Assembly (NCBI RefSeq): GCF_013285385.1
Contig: NZ_CP054212.1
Coordinates: forward strand, 2,728,001-2,792,000
DNA: 64,000 nt
From: Paramixta manurensis
GTDB taxonomy: Bacteria > Pseudomonadota > Gammaproteobacteria > Enterobacterales > Enterobacteriaceae
Reading direction: 5' to 3'
Part shown: piece by piece, positions 41,433-49,524 of the stretch
How the letters are laid out: the number at the start of each line of letters is the position of its first letter
Position numbering within the stretch: the stretch's first letter is position 1
Translations under genes and position numbers: made by a program
The notes under the pieces: generated by a model
Told to the model about the DNA's origin: nothing
What the model saw: only the letters and a program-made list of their open reading frames with translations
Databases searched by the model: none

Positions 41433-42854
41433 CTAATCCGCACGCCGTTTGCTGACCGCTTCTTTGATCCACGGTTGTAACAATTTCGCCACCGCCGCGA
41501 AGGCCGGAACAATCACCGAATTGCCAAACTGACGATACGCCTGAGTGTCCGACACCGGAATACGAAACGCTTTCCCGTGCGGCGTTTCAAAGCCCATTAG
41601 CCGCGCGCATTCGCGTGGCGTCAGGCGTCGTGGGCGGCGCTGTTGGTTTTCGGCTCGATCAAAATCCGCTTCGCCCAGCGCGTGATCCCATCCACGATCG
41701 ATCAGAATCTCTGAGCCGTCTTTGTAATAACGCGCCGACAAGGTACGTACCACGCCATCATGCCGGGTGGGATCAACCAACCCGTAACCAAACCCATTCC
41801 CTTTCGCTTGATGCTTACGCGCATAGTTATACAGATACTTCCAGAGTGTCGGCGTCAGGATATATTTACTGTCTACCGTCGGTTCCAGTAATTCGCCCAG
41901 CGAAGGGCGCGCTTTAGGGTACAGGGTGTGAATTTGGCTAAGGCTAAAGCCGGGGCTCAGTTGTAGATCGCGACGAAACCCGACTAAGACAATGCGCTCG
42001 CGGTGTTGCGGTAAAAAGTATTGGCCATCAATAATCTTCGGATCGCGCGCGCCGCTGGCCTGCGCATCGGCAACGTCATATCCCAGTTCATCCAGCGTTT
42101 CCATAATAATGCGGAAAGTTTTGCCCTTATCGTGGCTCTTCAGGTTTTTCACATTTTCCAATACAAAAATAGCCGGTTTTTTCGCAGTAATAATACGAGC
42201 CACATCGAAAAATAGCGTACCTTGCGCCTCGCACTCGAAGCCATGAGCGCGACCAAGCGCATTTTTTTTTGACACCCCCGCCAACGAAAACGGCTGGCAG
42301 GGAAAACCGGCAAGTAATACATCATGGTCAGGGATGAGGCGATTAATCTGCTGATACGCTTCCTGTTCACTCACCGATGGGTCTGCGCTGAGCGTCACAT
42401 CGCGGATATCCTGGTTAAAACGGTGTGTTTGCTCATCACAATACCAGTTAGCCTTATAAGTCCGTACCGCGTGTTTATTCCACTCACTGGTGAAAACACA
42501 CTGCCCGCCAATCGCTTCAAAGCCACTACGGATGCCGCCGATACCGGCGAAAAGGTCGATAAAACGGAAGCCATAATCAGGGTGATGGGCGGGCGGAGAA
42601 GGTAACATTTGCTGCAGCATTAACACTTCCGCTTCGCTCAACGCTTTAGGTTTACTTTTCCCATTTAGCCAACGGTTCAACGCCTCACGCGTCCATTCGT
42701 GCTGGCTAACATTGCGTAAACAACTGGCAACCGTTTTTTGATCGTAGATTTCTAATACCCGGTGTAGCAACTGCGCATCTTCTGCCAGTTGATGCTGCTC
42801 GCGTTGACGAAACTGTGCCGCGAGCTGCTGCGCTACGCTGTCAAACTCACTCAT
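41433..42854 (-). CDS. dcm: DNA-cytosine methyltransferase Dcm
   Basis: Dcm methylates the inner cytosine of CCWGG. The 473-residue protein (E. coli 472) has FIDLFAGIGGIRSGFE (SAM motif I), GFPCQPFSLAG with catalytic C186, FVLENVKNLKSHD and the C-terminal QFGNSVIVPA motif. The target-recognition region lies between. The start is ATG 42854. It is upstream of vsr on the same strand, so methylation and mismatch repair are coupled by position. It is a housekeeping solitary methylase; no cognate restriction enzyme is visible. Confidence 0.97.
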   Translation of the reverse strand: MSEFDSVAQQLAAQFRQREQHQLAEDAQLLHRVLEIYDQKTVASCLRNVSQHEWTREALNRWLNGKSKPKALSEAEVLMLQQMLPSPPAHHPDYGFRFIDLFAGIGGIRSGFEAIGGQCVFTSEWNKHAVRTYKANWYCDEQTHRFNQDIRDVTLSADPSVSEQEAYQQINRLIPDHDVLLAGFPCQPFSLAGVSKKNALGRAHGFECEAQGTLFFDVARIITAKKPAIFVLENVKNLKSHDKGKTFRIIMETLDELGYDVADAQASGARDPKIIDGQYFLPQHRERIVLVGFRRDLQLSPGFSLSQIHTLYPKARPSLGELLEPTVDSKYILTPTLWKYLYNYARKHQAKGNGFGYGLVDPTRHDGVVRTLSARYYKDGSEILIDRGWDHALGEADFDRAENQQRRPRRLTPRECARLMGFETPHGKAFRIPVSDTQAYRQFGNSVIVPAFAAVAKLLQPWIKEAVSKRRAD

Positions 42855-43058
42855 AATCTGCTCTAAATAGGGAAAATTTTGTGTCAGTCTATCACTTGTT
42901 TAACCCAGAGAAAGACGATTATTTCCCTTTTACGCCACCACAGAGCGTGTGCAGCATTTTCATCTGACTCTTTTTGTCTGCCTGAGTCGTTAGTAGGCGT
43001 GACATTGCCAGACGCGCCACCTACACTTGCGAAGATTTTGTTTTTTGGAGCCATGCTT

Positions 43059-43730
43059 ATGAGCCAAACATCGCGTCCCTTATTAACGCTACCCAATGGG
43101 GCAGATAAATTGCTGCTGCATTCATGCTGTGCGCCCTGCTCTGGTGAAGTCATGGAAGCGATTCAGGCTTCAGGCATCGAATACACTATTTTTTTCTACA
43201 ACCCGAATATTCACCCGCAAAAAGAGTACTTATTGCGTAAAGAGGAGAATATTCGTTTTGCGGAAAAACATGGCGTGCCTTTTGTTGACGCCGATTATGA
43301 TACCGACAACTGGTTTGAGCGCGCCAAAGGGATGGAGTGGGAGCCGGAGCGTGGCGTCCGCTGCACCATGTGCTTTGATATGCGTTTTGAACGCACCGCA
43401 CTGTATGCACATGAGCATGGCTTTCCGGTTATCTCCAGTTCGCTGGGTATTTCTCGTTGGAAAAATATGCAGCAAATTAACGATTGTGGTCACCGGGCCG
43501 CAGCGCCCTATTCCGGCATTGAATACTGGGATTATAACTGGCGTAAACAAGGCGGTTCGGCACGCATGATTGAGATCAGTAAACGGGAGCGGTTTTATCA
43601 GCAAGAGTATTGCGGCTGCGTTTATTCGTTGCGCGACACTAATCTACATCGGAAATCACAAGGGCGTAATTTAATTAAGCTCGGCGTGTTGTATTACGGT
43701 GATGAGGATTTGGGTTCGCCAGCGGAATAA
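43059..43730 (+). CDS. queH: Epoxyqueuosine reductase QueH
   Basis: QueH (DUF208) is the non-cobalamin enzyme that reduces epoxyqueuosine to queuosine in the anticodon loop of tRNAs, replacing QueG. The 223-residue protein shows the Cys-rich sites LLHSCCAPCSGEVME near residue 20, RCTMCFDMRFERTA near 100 and YCGCVYSLRDT near 185, the family's Fe-S and metal ligands. The second of two ATGs (43059) is eight bases after GGAG; the first is too close. A longer in-frame extension to 42879 lacks support. Confidence 0.9.
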   Translation: MSQTSRPLLTLPNGADKLLLHSCCAPCSGEVMEAIQASGIEYTIFFYNPNIHPQKEYLLRKEENIRFAEKHGVPFVDADYDTDNWFERAKGMEWEPERGVRCTMCFDMRFERTALYAHEHGFPVISSSLGISRWKNMQQINDCGHRAAAPYSGIEYWDYNWRKQGGSARMIEISKRERFYQQEYCGCVYSLRDTNLHRKSQGRNLIKLGVLYYGDEDLGSPAE

Positions 43731-43746
43731 CCCGCTGGCGTTGCCA

Positions 43747-43995
43747 CTATTTCTTTTTACGGGTTTTCTTTAACAACGCACGCAACTGTTTTAATTCGGC
43801 ATGTGTCAACGGCGGCACCGTATCATCCTCCGGATTCTGGCTATCAACCACCGGTTGCGGAGCCGCCTCAATACTGGCGCGTAAACGTTGACTTACTTCC
43901 TGGCTAACCGAAACCTGATTTTCCAACGCGAGGGATTTCATCATCTCTTTCAGGGCGGGATCAATCTTTAGGGTTAAACTTACCGTGTCGGCCAT
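43747..43995 (-). CDS. Ribbon-helix-helix-like small DNA-binding protein
   Basis: An 82-residue protein with an Arc/MetJ-like ribbon-helix-helix pattern at the N-terminus: a beta strand VSLTLKID, helix PALKEMMKSLALEN, then VSVSQEVSQRLRASI. A Pro/Asp-rich linker and basic end (LKKTRKKK) follow. Such proteins are typically repressors or antitoxins, but no toxin gene is adjacent. It is convergent with queH. Function unknown. Confidence 0.7.
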   Translation of the reverse strand: MADTVSLTLKIDPALKEMMKSLALENQVSVSQEVSQRLRASIEAAPQPVVDSQNPEDDTVPPLTHAELKQLRALLKKTRKKK

Positions 43996-44062
43996 ACGTT
44001 TCTCCTCATTGTTTCCGACATCATAGCCGAACTTTTCACAGAATCCTGGCCGTCAAAAAAAT

Positions 44063-44767
44063 TTAATATTTCTCCGGCCATGGGCTGTAATCCCGCAGTA
44101 CTGAACTATCTATCCCTTCCAGATCGCCTTGTAGCTCGGCACACAGTTTCGCCATAAACGTGACCAGGAAATCAACATTGTGCCGCGCTAACCGTTTTCC
44201 CTCTTCGGTTTGCATGGTGCCTGGTAGAGTAAACAGTTTCTTTTGGAAGTGATCCAACGTCCACTTTGTATCATCCAACTCACGCGCTTTTCCTAACGGA
44301 TCATTACTGTCGAATAGCGGTCTTTGCAACGCGCCTGATGTATAAAACACGCGCGCCAATCCAATCGCACCGAGTGACTCCAGCCGGTCGGCATCCTGAA
44401 CAATCTTCGCCTCCAGCGTTTCCGGCGTAATACCGGCGCTGAAACTATGGGCCTGCACCGCGTGCATCACTGCGGCAGTTAACTCCGCCGGAAAATCAGG
44501 AAACGTAGTTTGCAGAATACGGCGCGTTTCAATCGCCGCCTGGCTGGAAGCGAGATGCCGCTCTGGATGGTTTTTCGGCAGGTTGACCACATCATGGAAA
44601 TAACAAGCGGCCAGTACTACCAGCGGGTTAGCCTCTGTCCCCTGCATAATGCGCTGGGCGGTTAACCAAACGCGATGTAGATGCGCGATGTCGTGTGCTT
44701 TATCGTCCTGCGACCAGTTTTCAGTAAGCCAATGTTCAAACCGGGACTGCCAAGCGGTCAACAACAT
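44063..44767 (-). CDS. yedJ: HD-domain phosphohydrolase YedJ
   Basis: A 234-residue HD-superfamily metal-dependent phosphohydrolase, E. coli YedJ type (231 aa). The HD motifs are HDIAHLHRVW (first His), ACYFHDVVNLP (HD pair) and the later metal ligand DADRLESLGAIG. Substrate unknown. The ATG at 44767 with GGAGAAG upstream was chosen; an upstream in-frame extension to 44827 has no ribosome site. It is about 600 bp from the phage-type gene across an intergenic region. Confidence 0.93.
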   Translation of the reverse strand: MLLTAWQSRFEHWLTENWSQDDKAHDIAHLHRVWLTAQRIMQGTEANPLVVLAACYFHDVVNLPKNHPERHLASSQAAIETRRILQTTFPDFPAELTAAVMHAVQAHSFSAGITPETLEAKIVQDADRLESLGAIGLARVFYTSGALQRPLFDSNDPLGKARELDDTKWTLDHFQKKLFTLPGTMQTEEGKRLARHNVDFLVTFMAKLCAELQGDLEGIDSSVLRDYSPWPEKY

Positions 44768-45354
44768 AAACTTCTCCGTGGTGTAAGGAATTACCGCTGA
44801 AATGCGGACTGCAAACAATGTAAACACTAGTAGAAAAATGCGACATGCATCAACATACAGCGGTTATCACTTTTTTTCCTGCTACTTTTGTTGGTCTTTT
44901 CGCCAATGAATGCACACCGTTACCGCTGATAGCAGCATTTATTCGCCAAAACATAAGTAAACATAATGATGAACAAGGATTCATCCGAAAAATGGCTAGA
45001 TGTTCAAACGGAGTGTAAGCGATAACAATAACCTGGAGAATTACGCAAAGTAATTACTCAAAATCGTGACATCATCGCTTCTCTGTCCCTTTAACACCCT
45101 GTAAGAATGCTAAATAGTGGAAGCATATTAATTGGCGCTGAAGGAAGCTTTGCAGCAAAAATTACCGCCGGTTCTTACTGCAAGGGAGGGCGAAATCAGC
45201 GACTTCTGATTTATTGCTTTTGATAAGCTGTTCTCAACATTTTTTTTGCAAATTGAATGAAACATTTTGTTTAAAGTGGTGTTAGGATTTTTCCTGGTGC
45301 AGCCCGGCATTATCAGGACCGGGTAAATAACAGTAAGAAGAAAAGAGGTATGCA
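44768..45354. other. Long intergenic region between yedJ and ASCH-type gene
   Basis: About 590 bp, AT-rich. Open frames at 44845 (+) and 45128-45355 (-) are short, without ribosome sites or family features. I see no RNA gene. A weak inverted repeat CCCGG / CCGGG lies at 45303-45323. The right end must carry the promoter of the ASCH-type gene. Confidence 0.5.
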
Positions 45355-46017
45355 ATGAAAGAACGGCCGATTCTTTTTTCCGATCAACGCGTGCGTGCTT
45401 TGTTAATTGGTCAGCAAACCCAAACTCGACGCATTATGAAATCGCAGGCGTTTGGGCCCGGTCAAGATAACCATGAAGGCTGCTATGTGGTGGACGTGTT
45501 GAGTAATCACCAACAAGGCCGCAACATGATGAGCATGGCCGATCTTAGCTACCAATGCCCTTTCGGGCAGCCAGGAGACCAGTTATGGGTACGCGAAACC
45601 TGGCGTGGGCCAATTATCCCGCCAGAACACGTTAACGAGTATCAGCATTCGCCAGCGGCATTCCGTCAGGCGCAGTATTGCCAGTATCGTGCCGATAATA
45701 ATGAATTTAGTCGCTCTCAGGATGGGGATTATGACAGTTTTGGCTGGCAGACCGGTATTCATATGCCGCGCTGGGCCAGCCGCATCAATTTACTGATTAC
45801 CGATGTGCGCGCCGAGCGGATTCAGGATATTAGCGATGATGACGTGCTTGCCGAAGGCGTACAGACTGACTCGCATTTTTTGAACAATTTTTTTACGCTG
45901 AACAGTGAATCCATCGCCCCCAAAGAGGCGTATAAAAAAGCTTGGGAGAAACAGTACGGTGGCACCAGTTGGGAGGTTAACCCGTGGGTATGGGTCATTG
46001 AATTTCGCCGTGTTTGA
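45355..46017 (+). CDS. Phage-type ASCH-like protein
   Basis: A 220-residue protein of the kind found in lambdoid and other prophages as a hypothetical or so-called morphogenetic protein with an ASCH/PUA-like fold. It starts MKERPILFSDQRVRALLIGQ and has TQTRRIMKSQAF, CPFGQPGDQLWVRETW and, near the end, WEKQYGGTSWEVNPWVWVIEF. ASCH domains bind RNA or modified nucleotides. The ATG at 45355 follows AGAGGTATGCA. It sits alone, outside a recognisable prophage, between yedJ and mtfA. Retention of a phage gene as cellular cargo is inference. Confidence 0.75.
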   Translation: MKERPILFSDQRVRALLIGQQTQTRRIMKSQAFGPGQDNHEGCYVVDVLSNHQQGRNMMSMADLSYQCPFGQPGDQLWVRETWRGPIIPPEHVNEYQHSPAAFRQAQYCQYRADNNEFSRSQDGDYDSFGWQTGIHMPRWASRINLLITDVRAERIQDISDDDVLAEGVQTDSHFLNNFFTLNSESIAPKEAYKKAWEKQYGGTSWEVNPWVWVIEFRRV

Positions 46018-46269
46018 TCGTAAACCGGCGCGAAAAGGCCGTCGTACTCGCGTTTTTTTTCGGCATTGCGGCCTTAATCACAGACATTATTAAAACTAAG
46101 TGATTGAATTCTGGCCGTGATTACGGGTTTCCCTCTTTTTATGGTGTCTTGCCCGCCCAACCCTCTCAGTTTACTGCTACTTACCGCAAGCGTATCCGTA
46201 TTGTGGTGACCAAAACTGCGGTATATCGGCGAAACGGAGTGCCGCAGAATGACAAAGGTGAGTAACGCG

Positions 46270-47064
46270 ATGATCAAATGGCCGTGGAAAGGACATGCAG
46301 CAGAGCCCTCCTCACCGCTTCCCTGGCGGCAGGCGCTTAGTGTCCCTATTTTTTCCGGGTTAAGCGAAAGTGATGAACGATCGCTGGTTCGTTTAGCGGA
46401 AAAATTTTTGCGTCAAAAAAGAGTGGTGCCGTTACACGGTTTTGAACTAGATGAGTTGCGCGGTACCCGGCTAGCGCTGCTATTTTGTCTACCAATATTA
46501 AAGTTGGGGCTGGAATGGCTGGACGGCTTTCACGAAGTGATGATTTATCCTGCGCCTTTTGTGGTTGATGATGAATGGCAGGATGATTTTGGTCTGGTAC
46601 ACAGTGAACGAATGGTTCAATCGGGCCAGAGTTGGCAGCAAGGTCCGATTGTTCTCAACTGGCTGGATATTCAGGATTCGTTTGACCTTTCTGGTTTTAA
46701 CCTGATTGTTCATGAGGTTGCTCATAAACTGGACGCCCGCGGCAGCGGACATACCAATGGTATACCGGCCATTCCTTTGCGTGATGTCGCCAGTTGGGAA
46801 CACGATCTGCACGCCGCCATGGAAAATATTCAGGAGGAGATTGATTTGGTGGGTGAGAACGCGGCCACCATTGACGCCTATGCCGCGACCGATCCCGCGG
46901 AGTGTTTTGCCGTGCTTTCTGAATATTTTTTCAGCGCGCCGGAGTTACTGACGGAGCGTTTTCCCGCGCTGTATCACCGTTTGGTGCAGTTTTATGGTCA
47001 AGACACTTTCCAACGGTTAATGCGTGAAGGGAAAAAGCCGGAAAACGGTGAAAGTGTTCATTAA
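46270..47064 (+). CDS. mtfA: Mlc titration factor A (MtfA), peptidase M90
   Basis: MtfA binds the glucose repressor Mlc and thereby derepresses ptsG; it also has metallo-aminopeptidase activity. The 264-residue protein (E. coli 265) keeps the zinc motif VHEVAHKLDARG with H148, E149 and H152, plus the downstream glutamate in DPAECFAVLSEYFF. The ATG at 46270 was chosen over 46249 because it gives the E. coli start. It is immediately upstream of tRNA-Asn, as in E. coli. Confidence 0.95.
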   Translation: MIKWPWKGHAAEPSSPLPWRQALSVPIFSGLSESDERSLVRLAEKFLRQKRVVPLHGFELDELRGTRLALLFCLPILKLGLEWLDGFHEVMIYPAPFVVDDEWQDDFGLVHSERMVQSGQSWQQGPIVLNWLDIQDSFDLSGFNLIVHEVAHKLDARGSGHTNGIPAIPLRDVASWEHDLHAAMENIQEEIDLVGENAATIDAYAATDPAECFAVLSEYFFSAPELLTERFPALYHRLVQFYGQDTFQRLMREGKKPENGESVH

Positions 47065-47117
47065 GCGATCGCTTTGATGCAAAGCTAGCCAGTTGAAAGC
47101 TAATGTATTTTTAGCTA

Positions 47118-47146
47118 TTGACACTGACCTGGGCACTCGTTACTAT
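47118..47146 (+). promoter_or_regulatory. tRNA-Asn promoter
   Basis: TTGACA (47118-47123) and TACTAT (47141-47146) with an exact 17-base spacer, followed by the GC-rich discriminator CGCCCCG typical of stringently controlled stable-RNA promoters. It ends 18 bp before the mature tRNA. Confidence 0.92.
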
Positions 47147-47164
47147 TCGCCCCGTTCACACGAT

Positions 47165-47240
47165 TCCTCTGTAGTTCAGTCGGTAGAACGGCGGACTGTT
47201 AATCCGTATGTCACTGGTTCGAGTCCAGTCAGAGGAGCCA
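47165..47240 (+). tRNA. asnT: tRNA-Asn (anticodon GTT)
   Basis: A 76-nt tRNA, identical in pattern to enterobacterial tRNA-Asn: acceptor TCCTCTG / CAGAGGA, T-loop GGTTCGAGTCC, encoded CCA end. The anticodon GTT lies at 47198-47200. The gene is the known integration target of islands in Enterobacterales and is followed by an integrase remnant. Which asn copy (T/U/V/W) this is rests on position after mtfA. Confidence 0.98.
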
Positions 47241-47249
47241 TATTTAGAG

Positions 47250-47282
47250 AAGCCCCCTTAAGGAAACTTAAGCGGGCTTTTT
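47250..47282 (+). terminator. tRNA-Asn terminator
   Basis: Long stem AAGCCCcCTTAAG / CTTAAGcGGGCTT with a GAAA-type loop, followed by a T run, starting 10 bp after the tRNA end. Confidence 0.9.
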
Positions 47283-47437
47283 GCTTTTCATGCATCCTTA
47301 CGAATACTTATATGATGTTGATCCAACAGGTTAGCGTGAAAACTCTTCCTGATGCATTTTGATTTTACCCTCCGCATCGGGAAAAATTGGTGGTCAAATC
47401 TGGGGTTATTTCAGTTCGATTATGGAGTGACCCCCAT

Positions 47438-47782
47438 ATGTCTCTGAACGACACTAAAATCCGCAGCTTAAAACCATCCGCTAAACCTTTCAAAGTTTCT
47501 GATTCTCATGGCCTGTACCTTTTAGTCAATCCCAGCGGTTCACGTCTCTGGTATCTCAAATATCGCTTCAACCGAAAAGAATCCCGCATTGCACTGGGTG
47601 CCTATCCTGCCCTGCCGCTGGATCATCTGACTGAGCTGCTCGAGCGCGTTGAGGGCTATCACCAGGGCTGTGAACTGGCCCGGTTTGCCGTCCTGCTGAT
47701 ACTGCATCTGTTCATCCGTTCCAGTGAACTGCGTTTTGCCCGCTGGTCAGAGATTGATTTCCGAAACAGAGTCTGGACGATA
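47438..47782 (+). pseudogene. Remnant of a P4-type tyrosine integrase
   Basis: The frame begins MSLNDTKIRSLKPSAKPFKV with the full DUF4102 N-terminal arm (HGLYLLVNPSGSRLWYLKYR, ending ALGAYPALPLDHL near residue 65). At about 47620 it jumps in frame to TELLERVEGYHQGCELARFA and FIRSSELRFARWSEIDF, which normally lies some 150 residues later and includes the first catalytic Arg. After VWTI at about 47782 similarity stops. The catalytic H-x-x-R, His/Trp and Tyr are missing, so recombinase activity is lost. It lies 197 bp after tRNA-Asn, the usual P4-type integrase position, and marks a scarred island edge. Confidence 0.88.
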
Positions 47783-47818
47783 TGGCTTTATTCATTTCTG
47801 ATAGTTTGTCTGCCCATT

Positions 47819-48565
47819 TTATTTAAGCGCGAGGAGCATTCCTGCTGCCCCAGCGACAAGAACAGCATCAATGAGAAGCTCGAACGTGTGCATCTGGAGC
47901 CGCTGGACGAGACGTTTCGCAATCATCGAACCTGCGAACAATGCGATGCCGATGGCAAGTCCACGTGTGATGACGGACGGCGTAAGTACGCCCGATATAC
48001 CGAAAGTACCGAGCTTGCCTGCATAGAGCAGGATAGCGCTTGCCGCCTCCGATCCGAGAAATGCACCGCCACTCATTCCGTACCCAGTGAATACCGGCAC
48101 GCTGAGCGGCCCGGTGGATAGGACGAATCCGGTCAGGAACCCGACAATGGCTCCAGCAAATCCCATGTGCCAGATGTTCAGGTGGAGATTCGATCGTCTG
48201 ATGAGACGGCGCAGCGGGATCATCGCAAGGAAGAAAGCTGCCAGGAACACATCCACAATGGCAGGAGAGATCGTCAGCAGCGTGTGCGCCCCGAGCACAG
48301 CCGCAGGGACTCCCGCCAACGAGTAGGCAAACACTGGCCGCCAACAGATCTCGTGCCACCAGGCAATCACCCGTCCGATGTTGCCGAACAGGGACGCAAT
48401 TGCCATAACAGGTACCGCGATCCGTGGCCCGTACAGAGTGACGAGGACAGGCAGCATGATTAGCGACGAACCAGTGCCGACAACGCCGCTGAGCACGCCG
48501 GCACCGAAGGCGAGGAAGAAGAGAAGTAATAGCGCGATCATCTGCCTGGGGTCAACCTGGGCCAT
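47819..48565 (-). CDS. TauE/SafE-family sulfite/organic anion exporter
   Basis: A 248-residue polytopic membrane protein of the TauE/SafE family, which exports sulfite, sulfoacetate or other small organic anions. Characteristic parts are FGAGVLSGVVGTGSSLIMLPVL near the N-terminus (glycine-rich helix 1) and the repeat AGAIVGFLTGFVLSTGPLSV in the second half. The start at 48565 (ATG) overlaps the end of the PanE-like gene by 14 bp and has a weak ribosome site; an internal ATG at 48541 is also possible. It is downstream of and probably co-transcribed with the reductase. The neighbouring RpiR/EamA pair suggests one transport and metabolism module. Confidence 0.85.
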   Translation of the reverse strand: MAQVDPRQMIALLLLFFLAFGAGVLSGVVGTGSSLIMLPVLVTLYGPRIAVPVMAIASLFGNIGRVIAWWHEICWRPVFAYSLAGVPAAVLGAHTLLTISPAIVDVFLAAFFLAMIPLRRLIRRSNLHLNIWHMGFAGAIVGFLTGFVLSTGPLSVPVFTGYGMSGGAFLGSEAASAILLYAGKLGTFGISGVLTPSVITRGLAIGIALFAGSMIAKRLVQRLQMHTFELLIDAVLVAGAAGMLLALK

Positions 48566-49448
48566 CGCTCGCAGCAGCAAGAAGCGGCACCAGGATGTCG
48601 CTGATCGGCGTCGAAATGCTATGAACCCGGCCGCGACGCGCAATAACGCCGTTGCGGATATCCCATTCGAGCGGTCGGCCAGCTTCTCGATCCGTGAGGA
48701 TGGAGGTGCTCATGTCTGCGGGAGCCGCCCGGAACTTATCGAGGATATCCTGCGGCACTTCATCGCCGAGTTCAGCACCTTCTGCACGTGCCACTGCCAG
48801 GCATTCCTGCAAATAAGCCAGCGTCAGCCTGGCGATGTCAGCACGCCCGAACATGCCCGAGCGGCGGTGCGTGAGTGCCATGAGTCCAGCCACAGCGTTC
48901 TGCATCAGCTTGCGCCAGGCCAGCGAGCTGAAGTTCGCAGCCAGGTCTACGGAGCACCGCGTGCCTTGCAGCGCTGTGGCCACTACGCGGGAAGCTGACG
49001 TGTCTGGCAGGCTGAGGCGCGCGTCGCCACGCAAGCGTACTGAGCCATCTGACTGCGCCTGCGCAGGGAACCACACAACAGCGGGAACGATCTGTCCGGG
49101 CAGAGAGTACGTAGCGAGCCTGTCCAACTGTTCGACCCCATTTTGGAGCACGCATACAACCGTCTCCGGGCCGGTCAACGCTTTGAGCCATTCTGCTGCC
49201 GCGTCGATTTGTGTGGACTTGACTGCCAGAAAGACAAGATCAGCGGTGCGAGCGATTTGTTTGGGATTCGTCTGAACCGGACCGGGTACGGTGATAAAGC
49301 GGTCGCCATCTTGCAGTGTCAGGTGATCGCGGGGAGTTCGTCCACATAGCAACGGTTTGCGGCCGACTTCATGTAACGCCGCCGCGACTGTGGTGCCGAT
49401 GGCACCGGGACCCACAACAGCGACAACCGTATTGATTTCAGTGTTCAT
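48552..49448 (-). CDS. Ketopantoate reductase (PanE/ApbA)-family oxidoreductase
   Basis: A 298-residue NADP-binding 6-phosphogluconate-dehydrogenase-fold reductase of the ApbA/PanE family: glycine loop VVGPGAIGTTVAAALHEVG, the SKST-like VKSTQIDAAAEWL, QNGVEQL and the catalytic-lysine region AWRKLMQNAVAGLMALT. Chromosomal panE makes pantoate; a second copy in an accessory cluster with TauE and EamA exporters and an RpiR regulator more likely acts on another 2-keto acid. The ATG at 49448 has AAGGAG nine bases upstream; a longer extension to 49592 is unsupported. It is divergent from the regulator gene. Confidence 0.88.
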   Translation of the reverse strand: MNTEINTVVAVVGPGAIGTTVAAALHEVGRKPLLCGRTPRDHLTLQDGDRFITVPGPVQTNPKQIARTADLVFLAVKSTQIDAAAEWLKALTGPETVVCVLQNGVEQLDRLATYSLPGQIVPAVVWFPAQAQSDGSVRLRGDARLSLPDTSASRVVATALQGTRCSVDLAANFSSLAWRKLMQNAVAGLMALTHRRSGMFGRADIARLTLAYLQECLAVARAEGAELGDEVPQDILDKFRAAPADMSTSILTDREAGRPLEWDIRNGVIARRGRVHSISTPISDILVPLLAAASDGPG

Positions 49449-49510
49449 GAATGCGGACTCCTTGCAACAGAATCTACTTACGTGGTGGTTGTGCCCTTCA
49501 CAAAGGACAC

Positions 49511-49522
49511 GTAATATATTAC
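49511..49522. promoter_or_regulatory. Palindromic operator candidate in the divergent promoter
   Basis: A perfect 12-base palindrome, GTAATATATTAC, in the 76-bp gap between the divergent reductase and RpiR-type regulator genes, ending three bases before the regulator ATG. AT-rich palindromes are typical of RpiR/MurR operators. Its TAATAT core could also be a -10 element giving a very short or leaderless message. Confidence 0.6.
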
Positions 49523-49524
49523 AC

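Noticed and set aside
42879..43058. N-terminal extension of QueH by 60 codons
   Set aside because: The extension has no QueH similarity, and the ATG at 43059 is correctly spaced from GGAG.
45128..45355. A 75-codon minus-strand frame before the ASCH-like gene
   Set aside because: No ribosome site or family features, and it overlaps the region expected to hold the promoter of the plus-strand gene.
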